The notes beneath the pieces were generated by a model. That model did not search any database and was not told the DNA's origin. It saw only the letters and a program-made list of their open reading frames with translations. A stretch of 64,000 nt of DNA from the NCBI GenBank assembly GCA_018398805.1, contig JAGFBZ010001584.1:868001-932000 (forward strand), in the 5' to 3' direction. Of this stretch, positions 28,191 through 59,000 are shown in pieces. Source of the DNA: Hirundichthys speculiger. Taxonomy: Eukaryota > Chordata > Actinopteri > Beloniformes > Exocoetidae. How positions within the stretch are numbered: the stretch's first letter is position 1; every line of letters starts with the position of its first letter. A program made the translations under genes and the position numbers.

Positions 28191-31100
28191 GAAATGGATT
28201 CTGCAAATATGGGGACAGAGAAAAGGGTACATTTTTAAATAATCAAAGACAGTTACTACATGTGCACCAAAAGGAGAGAGCAGCGTTTGGAGCTTTTTAT
28301 TTTCAGAAGAGTTCAAACTCATGAATCTGAGAATGTTATTTGTTTGAAAGTTTCTGTGGTAAAAGTTGGGGAAAGCAATTGGTGGAATCATGAAATGAAA
28401 AGAAATCAGCCACAAAGTACTTGAATAACAGGACTGGAACTGTCAGTGGGCTCACAATACGAAATGTACCAGATGCGGATTTATGGAGAAATCATCTTAA
28501 CTAACCCACGCAGAAGTAAATCTGAGAGCTCTGGATATTTGCGCAGTGCGCCATGTTGTAATAAATGTCAGGTTGTTGAGGTTCTACTTTTTACAAACTG
28601 TAAACCTTTCTGGCTGAAACATGGAGAACACAGCTGGCTCATCTGTTGTCAGGCAGTTCTACAAGCCAAAAAGTGAACGCGACACTTGGTTAGTAGTTAG
28701 TTAGTAGAGATTAAACTAAGAAGTCTTTTTACCTAAAACCTTCTTATATTTCTATTCAGTTCACAGGTCTGGTCATTTAAATAAAAATTATATTCACACA
28801 CAGAGCACGAATGGTTTTCTCATCCCATTTCTTCTCGAGATGATTAAGTAGAATCATGCAGGTTGAATAAGTGGCAGGATAATATGTCCTCAACGTGCTT
28901 GTTAATTAAAAAAGCTCTTTGCACTCTATGGCAGCCATTATAAATGAACAATTCATGTGAGGAGGAAGGAGGGTAACATCATCAGTGTTGTATAGACTGA
29001 TGACGTCTGTTTTGGACTTTTTTGCATGAGAGCATAAACTTGGTTGTTTGAAGTGACTAACATATCAGAAACTCCAACATAACACAACCTTCTCAGATAG
29101 CAGACACATTTGGGCCCACTAATGGATCAGCAACAGTTCTCGCAAGGACTATGTGGGTCAGACATGTCCCAAAGTTAATGAACTGGGCCAGACTTGGGTT
29201 TGAGCTTGTGTTGTATAAGCCAGATGTGACCCAAATGTCACAAGTTAGTTTTTACATAAGATATGGCAAGTGCTATATACACCCAGATCAAAGTCCCATG
29301 ATCCAGATTCCCAGTCATTATCACAACCAAACCTGTGAAGTTGGTCACACAAAACATTAGAATAAGTATCAAAAGAAGCACACTCCTCAGAAGAAGGTGG
29401 AGCAGTGTCGAGTGGCTGAATGTACTCCCTGAAATCTGCTGCTATGAACAATTTTCCTGTGGTATTTAGACTAAAGCATGACAAAAGCAACTCATTAAGC
29501 AACTCTTTTTCTGGAGTGTCACTCACATAATCCCGGTGTCTCCAGTATTAAAAAAAAGTCCTAAAAACCAACAGAATATGAGCTGACAGCACCAACAACC
29601 CAAGAAATAAGGTGACTGAATGCAGCATGTTGTTCTGAGGAACATAGTCCCCTGGGATTAATAAAATTTGATAGTTTGGGTTGGATTGGATCATTATTGC
29701 AAAAAGAGTCGTTTTACACATTTTTTTAAAATTTGGTCAGGTTTTCAATCATATGTGTTAAAGGCACATTCTGGAGATAAAGCGTCCCTAGTGTTGCAGG
29801 GCAGCCACTGAGCAGCAAAGGATGACGTTGGCAGGAGTATAATCTGGACAGATTTTTATTTTATTTTAACAAAAACATCATAAAATGAGGCATACAGGCA
29901 TGAGAACCAAATGGCCAAACATCAGACCTCCAGCAGCAACTACACATTAAATGCCCTCAGCCAGCCTTTTATCATTGGTGCCATTACTGGGCCTAAACCA
30001 TTTACTCCCCACAAGGAATGTTCCTTTTTGGTAACATCTTTAAAACAAGACACGCCTTTTACATAGTGTTTAACATTTACACATTTAAAAAACAAATGTG
30101 AGTGTAATTATATTTACAACATTGATTAAAAACAACCCAGTTACCAAACACCTCAAACCACACCTAAATCCCCCCATTCTTCTCAACCCTTGGTCTCTCC
30201 TGGAACCTTTAAATGGTGCTCAGGTCCCCAGGGAAACTTTAACCCGAACACCCTGGAGAAATCAAGAGATGGACAGGTAAGTGAATCACCACCACCACTT
30301 CATGGACTCATCGTTAATTGCAGAAATTTACAAATTCACCAGTAGTCTTACTTCCATGATATCACTTTTTGAACACCTGATCAGCTGTCCCACCTCTGGA
30401 AGACCGAACCACCTGCAAACAACTACAACACTCAATAAATACGTAATCATTAAGATCTGTGCAATCATTTATTTAATCTGTGCAAGTGTATGCATACTTC
30501 AAAGTGCAGGGTAACTAAAATGCAGAAAGTGTTTAAAGTGCCCAAAGTTCCTCACCTTCACAAACACTTGTAACCTTAGTCCCAAAGAGCTCCTTTGTTA
30601 CACCTAGATCTACTATTAAAGCAGAACAAAATAACTACAGCGTCGTAAAACATGTTTCAAGTGTCTCATAGTGGAACATTTGATTATTTTTATGATCTAT
30701 TATTGAGCTCTCAGACCCATCTGGGCCTGCTGTCCACAGAAACTGACAAAGTGGCTTCTGAATACCGGGACGACACGTCATCAGACAGCTGCAAGTCACT
30801 TTAAACCACTTCCTCACATATAAGCAAGAAATTAAGTCTAACTGATAGAGCAAGTTCAGTTTTGCATGTTTTGCACGGTGAATGTCATGTCAGAGGTGAC
30901 TAAGAAACCCAAGAAAGTAATGAAGGAGGGTAAGAGAGACAATTCGAGAGAACGATTGAGCAAAATAATAAATCTTTAACTCTTTCGCTCGGTAAACAGC
31001 CTAAAAAACAAAGAACCACACTGAAATGTCGGTAAAGCATGTTTGTTTACATGTTTACAGAACCTCGTATCGTTTGAAAATGTAATAGCAAGAATGCTTG

Positions 31101-32063
31101 AGTGTAAGAGTCTTATTACTTTACCTGCTCAGTCAATATCGTAAGTATTCCTCACGTTGCCTTTCGTATAAACACATTTTCGAAACGGAAAATTTTTTCC
31201 TGGGTTGCTTTACATGATAAAGAGTGTAAATTGTCATTAGGGACAAAACTATGTGAATCAAAGCAGTTGTGAGTGAGAACAGAATGTATGTTTGCAGCAA
31301 AATGGCAAAATTCCACTTAAATAACAGTGTGTCAAGGGTCCTTATGGACAACCTAGTCATTTAAACATCAGAAATTGTATGAGCCTCTCCACAGGGTTGC
31401 TTCCGTCTTGTCATAAGTCCATACAAATCAGTTCGTGATAGTCACAAAATACTCTTAGACACATCAGTACTAATATATGTATGACAAAATGGGAGAGTGT
31501 TCAAAGCAGAAGTATGAACTGTCCTCCTTTTATGTGTATTCACAGTATTTTGCGTGATATCTATAGTTGACTTGTATGGCTTTATGACAAGGAGGTAGCA
31601 ACCAGATAGAGAACTCTGTAGAAAAAAATCATTTTTATACGCTTCATACAAAGTTAAAATTACCTTAGTTTGTCTGTAGGGACCCTATCCACACTATCGC
31701 TGAAGTGAAATGACTTGAGAGAGACAGTTGCCCCTTGATTCTAACTCAAAACTGCTTTGATTCAGTTCATCTGGGCCCCTAACAAAAGATTACTCTCCTT
31801 ACCCTCTAATGACAGACCTGGGTTGTTTTTTTTTATCTCTCCAAAAGTTTCACAAAGTTTGTGATGATATCCACAGAAACTTGAAGTTTTTTTTAGTTCC
31901 ATCCATGTCCTTTGTGATGTTAGGATCTTTCTTAAAAAAATCCCACCCAGTTGTTTTTGTGCTTTTAATGAAATTACCAAAGTTGATATGATTTCTGGGA
32001 TTCGAACAGCTAGCATGCAGAGCTAAGAGCTAGCTCATGAACATAGTGGATTACTGTATTTAG

Positions 32064-32068
<5 letters not shown>

Positions 32069-32137
<69 letters not shown>
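32069..32137. repeat. (AT)n microsatellite
   Basis: About 69 bases of uninterrupted alternating AT in the opsin-tagap intergenic region. Confidence 0.95.
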
Positions 32138-32138
<1 letters not shown>

Positions 32139-32639
32139 CCTGACCAATATTTTTCAAGAGTATCTTAGTATTACTTTAATTCAAGTAATTAAGTAATATA
32201 TTTTTCAGGGCTTGAAATTACAACCATTTTAGTCACATATGTGCCCAAAATGTAATCTGTGCAACTTCAAAATATTTGGGAACAAACAATTATTGTGCTG
32301 TGAGCGAAAGTTATGGCATTAGGCTCTATGTTGATCAGTTATTAATTCAACTCATTGTGTGATCAACAGGCAAGGTCAAGTCAGAGAGCAAGGGGATCCA
32401 GGGATGGATCAAGAGGCAGAGGAAGATCAAGTTATCACAGAGAGAGAAGGAGAGCAAGCAGATATAAGACTTATACTGTATACTTGTACTGTATTGTATA
32501 AAACAGACTGAAATAATAATATTAATAAATTATTTCTCAGTCTTTATTAGCTGTTTGTGAAATGTTGTGCTCACACGCTACATTCGCTCACATCCTGTGC
32601 ATCTCTTGGGGGCTAAGCCTCCCCTAAACCTAGTGACGC

Positions 32640-33210
32640 CCCTGGTCAATGGTGTCCTGCATCAGCCAGTAAGCGCCTCTGCGCGCGAACGTTGCGCTGG
32701 TAGACCGGCGTGCGTGCGGGCTCTGCGCAAAGACGCGTCACCACGTACAGTGTTGTCATGACAACCCTGAAGGAAATTTCCATGGGAGCTCCCTCACGTG
32801 GCTTTACAATGTGACGTCATTGATGGCGCGTGAGAAAAGTAGTATATAAAGAGGTCACACAGTGTCAAATCTTCAGTGGGTCCCCTCGGGGAACCACGGG
32901 GAGCCTGGTGGCTGGATGGCGCCGGGACCGCTGCTATGGGCAGCAGACGGTCCCATTGCACGCGACAGATCCGCACCGCGCAGAGGCTCGCTCTCTCCCT
33001 TGCCAGCCAAGGGGGATCGCGGGCCGAGCAGAGCATTGCGCGGTGGTCCGTGATCTCCCTTGGCTTGCCAGGGGATTCCAGTGCTCTCTCTCCCCGGCCC
33101 ATACGTGCGCCGCCGGCGTGGCCCACTCTTTTAAAAACTCCAAAAATAACACCCCAACCATCCATTGTTGCTGGTTAGTAGTGCATGGTGGCACCACGCA
33201 GTACTAACCA
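32640..33210. promoter_or_regulatory. CpG-rich block with CRE, TATA box and hairpins (solo LTR or promoter-like)
   Basis: The block is far more GC- and CpG-rich than its surroundings. It holds a consensus CRE (TGACGTCA, about 32812-32819) and a TATA box (TATATAAAG, about 32842) about 25 bp apart. Downstream lie a long imperfect hairpin (33002-33069) and a 39-nt near-palindrome (33172-33210). No conserved protein is encoded. It could be a solo LTR or part of a transposon, or a promoter for an unrecognised transcript; I could not find LTR ends with a TSD. Confidence 0.4.
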
Positions 33211-35815
33211 CCAACAAACCTTACTTTTTATTTATTTTCTTTTGCCTCTTTTTGGGCCGTTAAAACACCTAATTACAGCGTGGATTCATGCTTTTACTTT
33301 ATACTCACCAGCAACCGCTTATGTCCAAACAACACAATATTAACTATCGACATATTCTTTTTCTTTTTCATTTTAAGAATGAAATTGAAAACGACCCTGC
33401 CTAATGGTATCATCCTCTTCTCACTAAACTTACTTGTGGGTTGTGGTGGGGCTGATCGGGTGCTCAGCACCCCTAAAGCTCTGACCCTAGAATCGCCCCT
33501 GGTCAATACTAAACTAAACCAACCAAATGGGAAGAATACAGAGTCTAAAGTGATTAAAAATGTTGCAGACTGTCTGACTGATGCATACAAAAGCAACTTT
33601 TCAAACTTAAAAACAAATAAGGTGAAAATATTACACTTAGATTTGCATTCAAATTGCTTCACTCCTTCCAAATGTGCTGGGTAGTAATTACTTAGGTGCA
33701 GAAAAAGTGAAGGGTAAGTTGGCTTCTATCAGATATGATCAGTATTCACTTTCTCTGGAGGTCTCATCTCAAATCAGGGGAGTCCTAACGCTCAATGCAG
33801 CCATGAGTGAAGAAGTACCAGGCACACGCAGGGTGGCAAAACAAACCAACCAAGCCAGGAGAGGAACGTGACAAACAGAGACATTTCCATTCCTAGTTGC
33901 ATAGTAAATACTGTGTACCAGTCTTTCTGTGGAAGGTCTTTAAAGATGAGTACTGAGATGTTTAACCAGGCTTTGTGAATGTGTTGCTGATGATGTAATC
34001 GCTTGACAATAGACTGCATTGATGAGTGAAGCCACAAAGCAACGCAGTGTTTCTACCATCATCAAAATCAGCTGCAAAACCTTAATTGGATTTCACTCCT
34101 TGACCTGGTCACACGGCCTTGTTAAGAATTTCAATGTCTGGACAAACACTCAGAAAATATATACTTTAAACGCTGTACGGAAGAGTCTGCATCTGATCAT
34201 GAGAAAGGATCTGTGACAGAACTTCAAAATACAGCACAGACTGTAGATGTATAAATGAAGGTCACCACAGCCACACAAAATACGCACGTGTTTTAAACAG
34301 CCCTGTTGACAGCATTGTGAAACTACACAGATTACAGCAGTAACATTAATCGAGCATTTCTGGAAAATGAGTGCAGCCCATTACTACCAACAGTCAAGAT
34401 CAAAACAGTCATGAAAACAGACCTTGTCTGAATTGGCTCCGTGCTGAGCTTTTGACAACTACATGGAAACAGTTAACTTCTCCAAACAAGACTAAATTGA
34501 GTGCTCCAGGATCAGAGCCAACTCAAAATGACGACAGCAAAGGGCCAAAGGTGCTGTTTGTTTGTTTGAATGTCTTTCATCCGGAGTTGCACATCTTGTC
34601 CACATAGTTGGAGATCAGTCAATATGGAGACCTTCGCTTTCCCACAGACAGGAAATAGACCATCTCTGACTTGAAAATAGTACTACTGCAAGGATTCAAA
34701 TGACAGTTAGTGCTGCAATTTATTTACAATATATATTGTAAACATATCCATACAGATGCTGCAGCAATGCTGCAGTTAGACTGTTAGAGCTGGACCCATA
34801 ATCTGCTGCTGAGTACTGTTAAGTATGGCAACTGAAAATGCAATAAATAATTGTCCATTGTTTGATTGTGGACTTGAACTTTTACTCTAATTTTTCCATT
34901 TGAACTTTTTATTATGACATCTGTCCTGCAGGGAGATACAGCTGAAGCACAGCAGAGAGGGAACAGCTGGTTGTTTGTTCATATCTTCTCAAGAATACAA
35001 AGTACACATAGAATACAACGTTTTCAAGTATTTTCATGATGTTTAGTTTGCTAGTTTGTATGAGAAGTGGGCTTGATTTTTTTTTTTTTTTTTGAAGTAA
35101 AGTTTCATTTTTTCCAGACACTGTCTACAGTCAAGTGATAAGCATACTAACACACAAGCACGATACAATACATGCACATGAAAAGTGGAATGATCATTTT
35201 TTACATTACCTCTATATCCTCCATGAGTCTTGCCAGCTCTCAGTTCCAGGAGTACATCTGTGGATGTACAGACCTGAAGTTGATCTTTGGAAGTGTCTTT
35301 GCTGTTTTTTGGAAGTACGGAGCATCACTGGATCTAATACTCATTAGCTTGGAAATGGGGACGGGGCAACAGGTCCTAATGGGATGCAAAGTGATCTCAT
35401 TATGGGAGGAAACTGTCCCACTGGAGCGTATCAGCATAACAGCACAGGCTGAGATGAAGACATGTAGGAAGGGATGGGGGCCTGGTTGTTGGGGGGGGTT
35501 GAGTGAGGTTGATGGTGGACTGTTGGTTGGCAACTCAGTTCTGAGTGGCACTGTGGGTCCAGGTCAGGCACAAAAAGCCCCTCCAGTCTTTTGTGTGCCA
35601 GCCAGGCCTCCATTGTTCAAACCCTCATTAGTACCACTTAGTAGAGTCTGCTCTGCAGAGCAGGAGGCTTCATTTTGCAGTCGCTCCTGTCAGCTCATTC
35701 ATACCAGAGCTCTCAAACTGGGGCGCAAACTGGTTCTCTGCTGCTTTGCATACCGAGACTGCAAAACATCCAGCACAGGACAAGGGGAGCTGAGGACTCT
35801 GTCAGAGACGGCAGC

Positions 35816-53813
<17,998 letters not shown>

Positions 53814-53883
53814 GATTGTGTCGAGGAGATGCAGCCAGCCTGTGTTTGAGGAATTTTCTTACGCCAAGGAGTCTTATGTTTGA

Positions 53884-54540
53884 TTGACCTTGTAAAAAAT
53901 GAGCAGACTGGAGTTGAGTTATGCCACACAAGCAGAGATACTTCACGGTTCACTGGGACAGAGCTTTCAGTCCTGGATTGGAGAGGGCAGCCAGGCTGAT
54001 TTTTCTCTGTACAGTGTTCAGTAAAGTTTCTTGATTTCTTTTAGCGGCAGAGTGCTTGAGCCTAATCTTTAGCATTTCATTGGTCATTTGTTTGTCACAG
54101 CCGTGTCCACTGAGCAGCATGTTTATGTATGTACATAAGATCTAGCATTTCTTTAATCTTTTTTTCACTGTTTCACTTTGAATGAATGTCAATTATGTGC
54201 TTCCTGTGGGGTTGCACATTGTCAGTAGTGCTGTTTAAAGTACAGATATTACATTATATGTAGGTACTAAGATAGATATTTAGTCTGTCACAATGAAGCT
54301 ATGAGCACATTTCACTGTGTATAAAATATGCTATGAATTTTTGATATGAGTTTTTAAATGTTGTTGCCATGATGATATGTACAGTTCAGCATCTTCAACA
54401 CATTGTTTTTATTGTTTTGCTTTGTATGAATGCACTTCACTCTTGTGTGGTCTTCCTCCACTACACTAAAGCACTTTTATGATTATGCTTTGTTAAATTT
54501 GTTTGTGAGACAATAAATAAAGCGAGACACCGGTAGGTAA
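53884..54540 (+). other. tagap: tagap 3' UTR with poly(A) signal
   Basis: Sequence after the conserved C-terminus, ending with AATAAATAAA at 54512-54521, a strong tandem poly(A) signal. Extent is inference. Confidence 0.65.
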
Positions 54541-55652
54541 AGATGTGTCTTATTTGTCAAGATGTCTTTCAGAGTCTTGGTAATCATTGATAAATACTGT
54601 TAGATAACCATGTGAGTAACAAATAAATAATAAATAAATAAAAGTGGAGAGTAACTTCTGTCTTTGTGTTCCAAGGTCCTAGTACAAGTGGTCCAAGTGT
54701 TACACCTGCATGACCTAATTATTAGTGGAATTAATGATAAAATGGAGCAAGTTACTAGCGTGGCAGAACTTCTCTTTTCTGTGCATGTTACATAACAGAG
54801 GCTAACAGTCCTCATTAAGAGAACAGCATGTTCTGGCACACACTCTGTGCTAAAACAGAAGGAAACCAGACAGAGTCACATGGACGGATTTGGTTTTTCT
54901 CAGAACTGCTGTTCCTCTTGCCTGTGACGATGATGAGCTGATGCCACCACTTCTTCCTTCCTTTCTTAAATGTTTTAGCACAGCTTCCTTCTTCAACAGA
55001 TAGATTAAATTCATTACAAATTGACTGAAAGAATGATTTTGAGAACCTTATGGTGAAAGTTTAAAAAAATCAAACTAAAACCTGACAATTTCTGATGATG
55101 CTTAAAACAGGTAGCTCCTAAAACAAAACACAATAGCCCTTTGGTAAAATGTCAACTAAAGTCAAATATTTCAGCTTGACATTATGATTTGGTATGTTTA
55201 AAGCAAGAGTTTATATATCATGCCTCACCATTTTGCTCTTGTGCTTCTCCTTCACTACCTTTCTAAGAACTGAGTTTGTGAAGTGTGAAAAAAACAAACC
55301 CTGAGACCTTGTGCTTTTAATCAGTTACATACAGTGCAACAAGGAAGCAATATATGTGCAAAACATTCATGGGTTCAGTATAAGCTGTTTTTTGACCTTT
55401 TTAATTCCAAAGAGACATCTGTCTAGCTATTATTATGTAAATGTGAGGACACAGGAATGAGCAGAGCATATCTACATCTATATATGAGGTATCTGTTGAA
55501 AGATCTCTAAACATGGTGGTTAGGCTGCAGGTTGTTGAACACTGAAAAAAACAATAACCGCTTTCTAAGATGCTGATGATTAACGCTGTCATACTTCTGA
55601 ACAAAATATACTTTGATTTGCAGCATTCTAACTTTAAAAAGTCATGAACTGC

Positions 55653-55834
55653 TGGACTTCCCTGGTAGCACAGTGGTTGAGGCAGGTGGTCCACATACAA
55701 GAGTATACAGTCCTCCTGCAGCGGTCATAGGTTCAACTCCCTGCTGTGACCCTTTGCTGCCTGTCTGCCCAGATTTTCTGTCTCTCTTTTTCACTGTGAA
55801 TAAAGGCCACTAGTGGTGCAAAAAATAAATAAAA
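55653..55834 (+). mobile_element. tRNA-derived-type SINE, copy B
   Basis: Head GGACTTCCCTGGTAGCACAG, box-B-like GGTTCAACTCC, body CCCTTTGCTGCCTGTCTGCC and tail GAATAAAGGCCACTAGTGGT plus A-rich end. The AATAAA inside the tail is shared with copy C (AATAAAGGCCACTAG). Confidence 0.78.
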
Positions 55835-56113
55835 GTAACTAACTGCCAATTACTGTAAATAGGAGTTGATTAAAGAGAAAAACTGTCTAAAAGAGTTTCA
55901 AACAGTTGGTAAATCTGTGAGGCTATACAGAGCTTTAGCATGGCTTTGCTCCAATTAATGCTAACATCAGCATGCTAACATGCCTACTGTGACAATGCTA
56001 ACATACTGATATTAAAGGTAATTGTCTTAGTTTAAAGAAGACTTTTTATGCCCTTTTTTCAAAAATGATTTATTAGCCGTTAATGAAATGTCTGTGACAT
56101 TTCTTTTCTCTTG

Positions 56114-56455
56114 CTTTGGTCAGAATAGTGCAGGGTTACAGCAGGAAAGTCCCCTTTTCAACTGTGTCTTTGCACCTCTGTTCATAGCAGCAGGTTTAAG
56201 AAAGTGGAGTTAACGTCTCAACTCCACTCCACACTCCTCTCTGTAGGGTGTGTCTCATTTGAAATCAGTCATACATATTTCCTGTCTGTGACATGGCTTT
56301 GGTCAGAATAGTACAAGGATACAGTAGGAATGTCCCCTTTTTTCAACTGTGTCCTTGCACCTCTTCATGGTGAGAGGCTTAACAGGGTGGAGTTAGCATC
56401 TCAGCTCCTACTCCACCCTGTAGGGTGTGTCTCTTTTGAAATTGGTCATACAGCT
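56114..56455 (+). repeat. Tandem direct repeat, period about 183 bp
   Basis: CTTTGGTCAGAATAGT begins at 56114 and again at 56297. Both units continue through CCCCTTTT, CAACTGTGTC, TTGCACCTC, GTGGAGTTA and TAGGGTGTGTCTC in the same order. About two units with moderate divergence. Confidence 0.8.
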
Positions 56456-58171
56456 TTGTGCTACCCACTTAAGAAACACAGTTCTCTCAATTGCGAAAGC
56501 GTCAGTCAACTGTTTATGTTCTGACCAAGGCAGCCCCTAACAAAGTGACATGATTGTATTATCTCAGGATTTTTTTTTTTTTTGAGTGGCAAGTCACTTC
56601 AGACACCCAAATATTCAAGCACTGAAAAACATTTTTCTCATAATGGAGTATGTCCCTTTAAAGTGTTGCCGCGTGCTACTAAACATTAGATGATTGAAAC
56701 ACTGTCGTCCAGAACAAAACTCTGGCTGTGGTCATTAAATTATCACATTATGTCACAGATGCAGTGAGTTATTCTTTTTGAGTCTTTTTAAATAGTTGTC
56801 AGCATAAACCATGTAGTCTGGCGCAGCTGTAACATTAGAAACACAATCTGTTTTATAAAGCTTTTGACTATTCTTATGAGGTTTTAGCTCTAGTTTACTG
56901 GTTCTCTTTTGCTGTAGCACCCTTCTGTTTTGATAGATTTCCTGTTTGATTTGTAAAGCATTTTATTCCCCCCTGGTGTGCCATTTCCATTGTCGATCTT
57001 CTCTTATATACATCCGTCTCTCATCAGCTGCCTGTGGCTGTGTATATAAACAATATAGTCCTGTGTTTTCTTCCTTCGCTTTTCAGTTTGTTGGTCATGT
57101 ATTCATCGTACTTTGTGAGTTTCTGATCTCTTTCCTCATACTCTTGTGTTTTCTTGTCAGTTTGGTGCTTTATTGGAGATTTTGACTATCCTGCTTTGGC
57201 AGTCCCTTTTGTTTTTCAGTTTTTGTTAAGATTAAAGGACATTGTTATTATTCCAGTCTCCCCGTCTCTCACACTTCGGTGATAAACTGAATCTTGATGG
57301 TGGAAATGTGCATGTTACTGGTTTAAAAGAAAGAAAGAAAGAAAAAAAAAAAACTAGAAGACTAAATGATTACACAAAAAAGCTTTTATTGCACTGAAAA
57401 TCTTTAACATCTGCATTTACAGGCAATATTTTGGAGAGATGCACCCATTTTAAGATGAGAATGTGTTCATCAAGAAGCTTCTAATCATCAGACCTCTCGT
57501 TAGCAACTTTTGATCCAACATTCACAGTAATGAACATGTTTTATAGCTTTCAGCTTTGTGCATTGTTACAGCTCAGCTCACTGTGACCGCACTGATAACG
57601 CACGCAAGAACCGCTCACACTGCAGCGTACCAGTGTGTCCAGCCTGACGAGCTCTTTAACAGTCACTGGTGCTCAGTGTGAATCTGTTCTCCGTCACATG
57701 CTGTAATGATGCTGGCATGTCAAGTGTGTGTTCAGCAACAAAGGGCACAGTATGTTTTGTCATATGACTGGGAGGCAAATACAAAAACATGCTTTTAATG
57801 ATGTCTTTGAAGAGGAATATTCTGATTCATTTTACAGCAATGCTTAAGGAGTTAGGAGTGTTTCTGATATCCAAACTGTTGCCAGCCTTAAAATGATCAC
57901 AGCAGTATCATCAAATGAAACTTTCACCATATGAACTAAGAAAATAACAGATTTCACTTTGAATCTGTGATAGAGATTAATTATATGCATCTAAGCACCT
58001 TTAATGCAGAAGTACAGAACACTTTAAATTTTGAACAGTGTCTGTAGCTTCTAATTGTAATGGCTATATGGTCTATTTTTTTTATTTTGGCCATCATGCT
58101 CTTTGACATGTATCTTCACGCATTTTTATTTACCTTTAGGATGTAGTTGAACAATCATTTTTGCTTTAGAG

Positions 58172-58652
58172 CAATGGTTCTCAAACTTTTAATACTGCGT
58201 ACCACCTAAGAAACTGTTCAGCTCTCTGAGTACCACCATGATGACCAATTTTAAAATATAGCCATATATGCCTTCATAATTAGCTTTAAACACACAGAAA
58301 TGTTTATTCGTTATTGTGGTTATTTATTGTTACCTGAATTGTTACTTTACTGAATCAGACATTTACAACTCTGTCCAACAATTCTCACATACTCATACTC
58401 TCATAAAGAGCAAAATAAACACACTCAAAAGTTGTTACATCTGCACTGCAACTGAATATGCAACAAAATTTTTTTAAGTCACAATTTTAATTATCTCAAG
58501 CTACACATTTCGTTTGAAATGTATTTCTAATACCTTGTATGTTTCTGATTTTTTTCAAGTGTAAATGTGTAAAGTCATGACGTTTTCCGCGTACCACCAG
58601 AGAGCGCTTGCCCACCACTGGTGGTACGCGTACCACAGTTTGCGCACCACTA
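58172..58652. mobile_element. hAT-like MITE copy 2 with imperfect 8-bp TSD
   Basis: The ends are CAATGGTTCTCAAACTTTTA and (complement) TAGTGGTGCGCAAACTGTGG. The flanks CTTTAGAG (58164-58171) and CTTTAGAA (58653-58660) match at 7 of 8. Same family as 20453-20858 but about 75 bp longer, with an internal segment around 58375-58440 that copy 1 lacks. Confidence 0.85.
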
Positions 58653-58734
58653 CTTTAGAAGGTTCCTAACTGACTGAAATGATTATAAAGTGTCTGCAAA
58701 GGAGCCATGATGAGACCTGTTTTGTTTAATTTTG

Positions 58735-59000
58735 TTTTTTCTTCCCCTTTAGGTCAAAATTCAGGTCACCACAGCGGATCAAAGCGTTTTGCGTATTTAA
58801 TTGGCATATGTTTTACATCGGATGCCCGTCCTGAGACCAACCACCCCATTCACCTGGCCTTGGGACCACTATGAGTGGCTGGGGCAATGGGGGCATTTTG
58901 GGGTTCAGTGTGTCCTACCCAGGGACACTCTGGCACGTAACAGGACTGGAGACTGATCCAGCAAACTGCTGGCTGAAGGGCAACAATGTCTCCACTCTTG
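58735..59000 (+). repeat. Teleost dispersed repeat (SINE/LINE-tail type)
   Basis: Contains CGGATGCCCGTCCTGAGACC, GGGACCACTATGAGTGGCTG, TTGGGGTTCAGTGTG and AGGGACACTCTGGCACG in the order of a repeat common in fish genomes (GGATGCCCTTCCTGAC...GGGACACTT...). The exact family is uncertain. Confidence 0.5.

Larger units (their letters stand above)
26521..35815. other. Intergenic region between opsin and tagap
   Basis: 9.3 kb without a convincing gene. It contains an RTE-type reverse transcriptase relic (27570-28190), an AT microsatellite (32069-32137), a hAT-like terminal motif near 32207 and a CpG-rich block (32640-33210). ATTAAA near 27127 could end the opsin transcript. The remaining stretches (28200-32060, 33510-35815) show only AT-rich sequence and short frames with no family resemblance. 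Confidence 0.5.

Noticed and set aside
32207..32645. One hAT element from CAGGGCTTGAAATT to CGCCCCTG
   Set aside because: The two ends do not match as inverted repeats and the flanking octamers differ.
32751..33210. Solo LTR with TG...CA ends
   Set aside because: I could not find a right end with a matching target duplication, so it is kept only as one explanation of the CpG-rich block.
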